From positions 1 through 35,091 of the forward strand of contig BPJP01000018.1 in assembly GCA_026004675.1 (NCBI GenBank): DNA of 35,091 nucleotides, in the 5' to 3' direction. The DNA comes from Gemmatales bacterium. Lineage in GTDB: Bacteria; Planctomycetota; Planctomycetia; Gemmatales; Gemmataceae. The notes beneath the pieces were generated by a model. The model was not told where the DNA came from, did no database searches, and was given only the letters and a program-made list of their open reading frames with translations. Made by a program: the position numbers and the translations under genes. Below are positions 31,323-35,091 of this stretch, piece by piece. How positions within the stretch are numbered: the stretch's first letter is position 1; the number at the start of each line of letters is the position of its first letter.

Positions 31323-31370
31323 TCATGATTGTTCTCGGAAAAACGCAGCCGCTTGCTGTCGCTTAGCCAT
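31323..31370 (-). CDS. Possible 15-residue leader peptide or displaced N-terminus
   Basis: ATG 31370 is preceded by GAGGAG with 8-base spacing and opens a frame MAKRQQAAAFFREQS ending at TGA 31323, one base before GTG 31321 of the next gene. It could couple translation to the following gene. Because phage homologues of that gene often begin with such a basic stretch, a one-base indel here would equally join the two. The overlap with the preceding gene end (31363) is 8 bases. Confidence 0.4.
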   Translation of the reverse strand: MAKRQQAAAFFREQS

Positions 31371-31638
31371 GGTAGAAACTCCTCAAAATCTGATAGGCCA
31401 ACTTGAAAGAAGGAAGATAATCGCCATTCAAAACGCGGTCAGCATCGCGCTGACTCATCCCGACTCGTGTTATCACACTCTGAAGCCTCCTCTTCTTCTG
31501 ACACCAAAGAAGAAACTCCTTGGCGGCCTGGCGCATCCTGAGCCAACTTTCACGTCTTTGACGCATCGCTTCCTGGTACTGACCATAACATTTCATCATG
31601 GTGTTAACAGAAACTAAGGCCTCATCGGACAATCGCAC
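31363..31638 (-). CDS. Small HTH-like protein
   Basis: 91 residues from GTG 31638, with AGGAGG about 8 bases upstream, which decides the start. The C-terminal half (SVITRVGMSQRDADRVLNGD, then YLPSFKLAYQILRSFY) looks like a Cro/CI-type helix-turn-helix in which the recognition helix binds DNA. The N-terminal half is a charged helix (QYQEAMRQRRESWLRMRQ). It lies in the recombination operon and may be a small regulator or origin-binding protein. Confidence 0.55.
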   Translation of the reverse strand: MRLSDEALVSVNTMMKCYGQYQEAMRQRRESWLRMRQAAKEFLLWCQKKRRLQSVITRVGMSQRDADRVLNGDYLPSFKLAYQILRSFYHG

Positions 31639-31662
31639 AAAACAAACCTCCTTTCTGGGAAA

Positions 31663-32094
31663 CTAGAATGGGATCTCATCGGAACTGGATATGGGTGTAT
31701 GGCCTATCTTCTTGTAGCTTCGCACCTCATTCCGCAATGTCCCATCATCGCGCTTCGCGACCTTGATCGCGACGAGGGCGGTCCGATTGATCAGGTCCAG
31801 CTCGCTGGTCAATCTGTTCAATCCAGCAGAGATGCAGAGCTCCGCCAGATGCCTCTTGCCGATCTGGACCGCAGCTTCGTTCGGATGAACCAGCATGATA
31901 TTGTGCCAGATCCGACGACCAAGATATTCTCCGTCGATTACCTCCATCGTGATAGCCAGATATTCGCCAGTACCTTCTTTTGTCTTTTTCACCGACGCCT
32001 CGATCACCACAACCAAGTAGTCGCCGGCTGGCAAAACATCGAACGATGAGTCCAGATTCTCTGCTGGATTGAAACTCGAAAAGTCGAAACTCAT
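31663..32094 (-). CDS. DUF669 family single-strand-DNA-binding-like protein
   Basis: 143 residues from ATG 32094, overlapping the stop of the Sak4-like gene (ATGA). It starts SFDFSSFNPAENLDSSFDVL, continues LPAGDYLVVVIEASVKKTK, then YLAITMEVIDGEYLGRRIWH, and ends SSSDEIPF. The layout, an OB-like beta domain plus an acidic C-terminus ending in a hydrophobic residue, is that of phage SSB-type proteins in DUF669. The acidic tail would recruit recombination partners. It is encoded directly after the Sak4-like ATPase, as is common in phage recombination modules. Confidence 0.87.
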   Translation of the reverse strand: MSFDFSSFNPAENLDSSFDVLPAGDYLVVVIEASVKKTKEGTGEYLAITMEVIDGEYLGRRIWHNIMLVHPNEAAVQIGKRHLAELCISAGLNRLTSELDLINRTALVAIKVAKRDDGTLRNEVRSYKKIGHTPISSSDEIPF

Positions 32095-32858
32095 TGTTGG
32101 TTCTCCTTGTTAACGATCTGCGAAATCAAAGTCGGCCACGACAAAGGAAGCTCTTCTGGGAGAGAGAAGCGGTTCTTCGCCACACAAAAAGGACTGCCGA
32201 TGCACCGAAGGATGCGGTCGCCGCCCTCGGCACCGACAGGCTGTGCCACAGCTCTTTGCCGACCAAAGCCAGCATCCTCGCGAGAAACGCGGAACCTCCG
32301 AGTGGCGAACAAAACCGCATCGCACCACTCGGTAACCAGCGAGCCCACAAGCTTGTGCAGTCGAGGGGAGTAGCGATCGTACGAGATTACCGACTCCGGA
32401 TCCTCGAACTTCTCCACCTTGGAGTGGGCGATCAGAACTATCGACATGCGTCGCTGGTCCCTAAGGAAATTGAGATCCTCAATTAACTGTCTCCAGATGG
32501 TCACCGCATGAACGTAGCCTTTCCCGTAGCCGCCATCGACCTTCTCGATCGAGCCGACCTTCCAGTCTCGGCAGAGCTTGTCCCAGACCAGGCGTTCGAG
32601 CCAATCCAAAGAGTCGATTACCACCGTGTTGTAATTGTGCTCCTGGGTCTTCAGCTCCGAAAGGTCGCGCTGAACATCCTCCCATGTCTTCGCGAGGGGA
32701 AACCGGTCCACTTCGATATTGCCGAGACCGTCCTCGGTCTGGATAAATATCGGATTCTTCGCCTGCGAGGCGAAGGTGGTCTTGCCCACGCCCTCGGTAC
32801 CATAGACCAGGATCCGAGGCGGCTTGAGCTTTCTGCCTTTCTCGATCCGAGCCAACAT
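32091..32858 (-). CDS. Sak4-like RecA-fold recombination ATPase (AAA_24)
   Basis: 255 residues from ATG 32858, with AAGGAG 7 bases before it. Walker A is YGTEGVGKTTFA (19-30) and Walker B is VVIDSLDWLERL (79-90). The domain then runs through IVLIAHSKVEKFEDP and ends near residue 235. Sak4 proteins bind single-stranded DNA and promote strand annealing with an SSB partner; the DUF669 gene next to it fits that role. It is a minus-strand gene and probably acts in phage recombination-dependent replication. Confidence 0.9.
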   Translation of the reverse strand: MLARIEKGRKLKPPRILVYGTEGVGKTTFASQAKNPIFIQTEDGLGNIEVDRFPLAKTWEDVQRDLSELKTQEHNYNTVVIDSLDWLERLVWDKLCRDWKVGSIEKVDGGYGKGYVHAVTIWRQLIEDLNFLRDQRRMSIVLIAHSKVEKFEDPESVISYDRYSPRLHKLVGSLVTEWCDAVLFATRRFRVSREDAGFGRQRAVAQPVGAEGGDRILRCIGSPFCVAKNRFSLPEELPLSWPTLISQIVNKENQQ

Positions 32859-33095
32859 TCAAACACTCCTTTCTCTGACGAACAAAGTGACACGCTGCTG
32901 CGATGGATGGAGAGAAATTGCGACTTCGTGCTTGTCGGTTAGAACGTGAGATGCGCCTTGGAAGCGTCCGACTATTTTCAATGTTTCAACGACGCCATCA
33001 TGAGGATCTGCAAGCATCTGATCCAGCTCTTCAGTTCCCTTCAACTCGATCTGTTTCGGTTCGGTCTCGAAGTAGTAGAGATACATCGCTTGCAT
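32859..33095 (-). CDS. Small uncharacterised protein
   Basis: 78 residues from ATG 33095 (an in-frame ATG at 33086 gives 75). It is acidic and beta/alpha mixed (MYLYYFETEPKQIELKG, then ADPHDGVVETLKIVGRFQG, then HEVAISLHPSQQRVTLFV). It sits between the exonuclease and the Sak4-like genes and its stop abuts the next gene's start region. No motif is recognised. Confidence 0.55.
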   Translation of the reverse strand: MQAMYLYYFETEPKQIELKGTEELDQMLADPHDGVVETLKIVGRFQGASHVLTDKHEVAISLHPSQQRVTLFVRERSV

Positions 33096-33099
33096 CTCG

Positions 33100-33720
33100 C
33101 TATGGGGATGTGCGATAGTGGTCGGGCATCGGCGGCGTTCGCGATTTCATGCAGGCCCAGAAGTTCTTGCATCCACTGATGATATTGTCTTGCAGCACCG
33201 GATCTGATCGGACCTCCAGGCAATGCAGCTCCTTGGTGTCGCGGAAGAAGACCACGACATATGCCTTGGAAAACCCGGTGACTAGCATTTGGAAGTTCAC
33301 TTGAATTTTGTAATAGATCGGCACTTCGAGCTTCCCGTCCATCTTCCAGTAGATGTGCTTGGACGCTGTCTTGATCTCGACGATGGTCCGCTCTTCCTGG
33401 GCCCAGGCATCCAGCGAGCAGGCGAAATTATGGAAGCGGTTGCTTAGGTAGAAATCTTTCGCCGGTTTTAGTGGCGGAAGATCGGGGAACTGTTCTGGCA
33501 CTTTCGCAAGGATCCAGCTTTCCAGATCAATTCCCTGCTGCATGAGTTCGGTGACGCGGGGCTTCTTCCAGCAATTCAGCTTCTCTGCCCAGAGCTGGGC
33601 CGGCCCCTTCCAGGGCGAAGCCTGGAGGATGACGGGCGCATCGGTGCTAGTGATGAACCGCTTACGGAGGCGGAGCCATTCGGAAGGATCTCTCAATTGC
33701 AGAACCGTGAAGTCGCGCAT
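33100..33720 (-). CDS. YqaJ-type viral exonuclease
   Basis: 206 residues from ATG 33720, decided by GGAGG 6 bases upstream; the frame is open to 33786 but lacks a site. Motifs fit the lambda exonuclease/YqaJ family: RKRFITSTDAPVILQASPWK near the start, E67 in QQGIDLES, D104 in SLDAWAQ, E115-I-K117 in VEIKTAS, and Q140 in YYKIQVNFQM. It would resect double-stranded ends 5' to 3' for the annealing ATPase. It is the first gene of the minus-strand operon. Confidence 0.9.
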   Translation of the reverse strand: MRDFTVLQLRDPSEWLRLRKRFITSTDAPVILQASPWKGPAQLWAEKLNCWKKPRVTELMQQGIDLESWILAKVPEQFPDLPPLKPAKDFYLSNRFHNFACSLDAWAQEERTIVEIKTASKHIYWKMDGKLEVPIYYKIQVNFQMLVTGFSKAYVVVFFRDTKELHCLEVRSDPVLQDNIISGCKNFWACMKSRTPPMPDHYRTSP

Positions 33721-33811
33721 GACCGCCCTCCAAAATCTGTCACCGCGTCCCTGCCTCTGCGTTTTTTTATGAGGCGGCGAGGACATCTAGACCTGGTCGC
33801 GAAAAGAGGCC

Positions 33812-33873
33812 AAAAAAAAAAGCGAAAAAAAATCAAAAAATTTTATTGACAGGGTTACCACGCATGGTAAAAT
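33812..33873 (+). promoter_or_regulatory. Strong sigma70-type promoter with upstream A-tracts
   Basis: Elements on the plus strand are A-runs of 10, 8 and 6 at 33812-33821, 33825-33832 and 33835-33840 (UP-element-like and roughly helically phased), a perfect -35 TTGACA at 33846-33851, a 16-base spacer, and TAAAAT at 33868-33873. The predicted start is near 33880, leaving a 40-base leader before ATG 33920. It drives the plus-strand genes at 33920 and 34425. Confidence 0.8.
33855..33870. promoter_or_regulatory. Operator-like palindrome inside the promoter
   Basis: TTACCA CGCA TGGTAA is a perfect 6-base inverted repeat around a 4-base centre. It covers the spacer and the left edge of the -10 element, so a bound repressor would block RNA polymerase. 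The dimer-sized symmetry suggests an HTH regulator. Which protein binds is unknown; the HTH genes at 27179 and 31363 are candidates. Confidence 0.65.
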
Positions 33874-33919
33874 GTCATCAGAATTGAAACGAACGCGAAC
33901 AAAACAAAGGAGAAAAAAA

Positions 33920-34345
33920 ATGGCGAAGCGACCCCGAGACCTGGGCACTCGGCACCTTCGGTCACTCGAAACCCGAGTCATGGCGACATCGAAGTGGTGG
34001 GACGACGCGAAGACGATCCCGAATCCAAATCATGCTGAGGCTGTCGAAGCTTACGAGGCGGCCTGCAAGGAACAGGCGGCGTTCGACGAGATGAAGAAGT
34101 GGATGGAAAGCCGCGGATTCCGAATCAATATCTACCCGGTTCGATGGATGTGGGACGGGGCTCGGCACATCAAAGTTTTTCGCGAGGCGGAAAGCGGATT
34201 CATCCGATTTGAGAAGATCAGGGGCGAGACCAGGATCCTCGAATTCGTCTCCAAGGCTGACGCCTGGTCGTCTTTCGAGAAGGAAGTGGAGACCAACAAA
34301 GAGGCCTGGCCCGCTGCGGCCGAGTGGATTGAAAAGAACAGCTGA
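33920..34345 (+). CDS. Uncharacterised early-region protein
   Basis: 141 residues from ATG 33920, chosen because AGGAG lies 8 bases upstream and because an in-frame ATG at 33872 would fall inside the -10 element. The protein is charged and helical (MAKRPRDLGTRHLRSLE, then AEAVEAYEAACKEQAAFDEM, then RGFRINIYPVRWMWDG). The aromatic, tryptophan-rich centre and acidic C-terminus suggest a small globular domain. No family is recognised. It is the first gene behind the strong promoter. Confidence 0.65.
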   Translation: MAKRPRDLGTRHLRSLETRVMATSKWWDDAKTIPNPNHAEAVEAYEAACKEQAAFDEMKKWMESRGFRINIYPVRWMWDGARHIKVFREAESGFIRFEKIRGETRILEFVSKADAWSSFEKEVETNKEAWPAAAEWIEKNS

Positions 34346-34360
34346 TCTTCTTTCTGATGA

Positions 34361-34398
34361 GTTAGCCGCGACGCAACGCCCCGAGCGTCGCGGCTAAC
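34361..34398. other. Perfect 14-bp inverted repeat between two small genes
   Basis: Arms GTTAGCCGCGACGC (34361-34374) and GCGTCGCGGCTAAC (34385-34398) are exact reverse complements around a 10-base loop. There is no T-run after it, so it is unlikely to be an intrinsic terminator. It stands between the 33920 gene and the start at 34425, and may process or stabilise the message, or bind a regulator. Confidence 0.75.
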
Positions 34399-34415
34399 AT
34401 GTAGGGGCACTGAGG

Positions 34416-34616
34416 ATGGTGAAAATGAACGAGTATTATTTGACGCCCGCCGAGTTCGAGCTGCTGGAGAAATATGGTTTCAACCCAAGATATTTGAGAA
34501 TACATCAGGATCGCATCGTCGCGGAGGTGTCGGTGCCGGAGCATGTCATCGGCGACCTCATCGAGGGGTTAAAAGAGGCGGAGGCGGAGGCGGAGGCAGA
34601 GGCAGAGGCAGAATAA
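34416..34616 (+). CDS. Small protein with a Glu-Ala repeat tail
   Basis: 66 residues from ATG 34416, or 63 from the in-frame ATG 34425 that has GAGG at 9-base spacing. The body (LTPAEFELLEKYGFNPRYL, then DRIVAEVSVPEHVIGDLIEG) is globular; the C-terminus is a run of six Glu-Ala pairs. The repeat is encoded by six GAGGCR hexamers (34575-34610), the first three GAGGCG and the last three GAGGCA. It is followed by a strong terminator. No function is known. Confidence 0.6.
   Translation: MVKMNEYYLTPAEFELLEKYGFNPRYLRIHQDRIVAEVSVPEHVIGDLIEGLKEAEAEAEAEAEAE
34575..34610 (+). repeat. Hexanucleotide microsatellite (GAGGCG/GAGGCA)6
   Basis: Six exact-length copies encode alternating Glu-Ala. Three GAGGCG copies are followed by three GAGGCA copies, suggesting slippage of two related blocks. 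Copy number changes would keep the frame and change only the tail length of the protein. Confidence 0.9.
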
Positions 34617-34640
34617 GCCTTTCATCGCTCATGCTCTATT

Positions 34641-34684
34641 GGGGAGGATCCAGAATCCTCCCCCGTCTTGTTTTGTTTTTTTTT
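34641..34684 (+). terminator. Rho-independent terminator
   Basis: GGGGAGGAT (34641-34649) pairs with ATCCTCCCC (34655-34663) around a 5-base loop, and a T-rich tract (34666-34684) follows. It ends the small plus-strand transcription unit before the MoxR-like gene. Confidence 0.9.
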
Positions 34685-34699
34685 GAAAGGAGGTCGGGC

Positions 34700-35091
34700 A
34701 TGTTCCGACCGACAAGAGAAATGATTTTAGTCAGAAATGCTGCGGTGCTTGGGCATTCTGAAGCCGCCCAAGCCATCTTATGCCAGGGACCGCCCGGCTG
34801 CGGAAAGACTGCCTTCAGCTCTTGGCTGGCTCAAGAGCTGAAGGCGGTTTACTTCTACTACCTCATCCACTCCTGGTCCGACGACCAGGAGTTGTTCTGC
34901 GGCGTCGACGTGGCCGCCGCCGTGGCCGGCGAGGCGGCCAGCGTGCGGCAACCGGGCGTTCTCGCCTTGGCAGCTGAAGCGAGCCAGAGCCAGAAAGTGG
35001 TAGTCTGCCTCGACGAGGTGGACAAGGCGCCGGAGCGCACCGAATACCTTCTTCTGGATTTTCTCCAGACCGGACGGGTGCCGGTCCGACC
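34700..35091 (+). CDS. MoxR-like AAA ATPase, 3' end beyond the window
   Basis: Starts at ATG 34700 with AAGGAGG about 8 bases upstream and runs off the window end after 130 codons, so only the N-terminal part is present. Walker A is QGPPGCGKT (29-37) and Walker B is VVVCLDEVDKAPE (near 100-112). The spacing and the EVDKAP segment are typical of MoxR/AAA_5-type ATPases, which remodel or load metal-binding partners and often pair with a VWA-domain protein encoded nearby. That partner may lie beyond the window. Confidence 0.85.
   Translation, partial: MFRPTREMILVRNAAVLGHSEAAQAILCQGPPGCGKTAFSSWLAQELKAVYFYYLIHSWSDDQELFCGVDVAAAVAGEAASVRQPGVLALAAEASQSQKVVVCLDEVDKAPERTEYLLLDFLQTGRVPVR

Noticed and set aside
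33721..33786. N-terminal extension of the YqaJ exonuclease to 33786
   Set aside because: No ribosome-binding site, a basic low-complexity start, and a good GGAGG before ATG 33720.
1..35091. tRNA, rRNA, integrase, attachment site
   Set aside because: No cloverleaf-like or recombinase sequence was found by reading; absence is not proven without a search tool.

Overview
This window is one continuous piece of a tailed double-stranded DNA phage genome (free phage, prophage or metagenomic contig). It carries a complete virion-assembly module, a replication/recombination module and a DNA-modification cassette. No tRNA, rRNA, integrase or bacterial housekeeping gene is visible. From memory of these families, the protease-capsid fusion, the decoration protein, the HK97-gp10-like protein and the TOPRIM primase most resemble prophage proteins of Planctomycetota. 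I could not search this, so the host is an inference.

Layout. (1) 38-2844, plus strand: a DNA-hypermodification cassette with a small conserved protein, a TET-associated-type glycosyltransferase, a ParB-like protein and an ABC-ATPase fused to a Mom/GNAT-like acetyltransferase. (2) 2854-12091: packaging and head-neck genes (HTH protein, large terminase, connector-position protein, lambda-type portal, protease-major capsid fusion, decoration protein with a LamG-like domain, neck proteins, tail tube). (3) 12113-20037: tail genes, with a probable programmed -1 frameshift in the tail-assembly chaperone, a short tape measure, tail tip and fibre proteins, and a LamG fibre ending in five exact-length 21-residue repeats. 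(4) 20039-22616: a membrane or secreted cluster with a papain-like protease, standing where lysis genes are expected. (5) 22617-28581, minus strand: primase/ATPase, SF2 helicase, CsrA, VRR-NUC nuclease and regulators; two of these genes are interrupted by frame changes. (6) 28678-30557: a 1.88-kb array of the degenerate pentamer GAC-N-N, the most unusual object here. (7) 30605-33720, minus strand: recombination genes (Sak4-like ATPase, DUF669 SSB-like protein, YqaJ exonuclease). (8) 33812-35091, plus strand: a strong promoter with an operator-like palindrome, two small genes, a terminator, and the start of a MoxR-like AAA ATPase cut by the window edge.

The plus-strand genes overlap or nearly touch (many ATGA or GTGA junctions), so they read as a long late operon that is already under way at base 1. 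It converges with the early minus-strand operons at 22616/22617. The minus-strand operons probably start near 33.7-33.8 kb, and possibly again at 28.67 kb just left of the array. The divergent promoter region at 33721-33919 looks like the regulatory hub.
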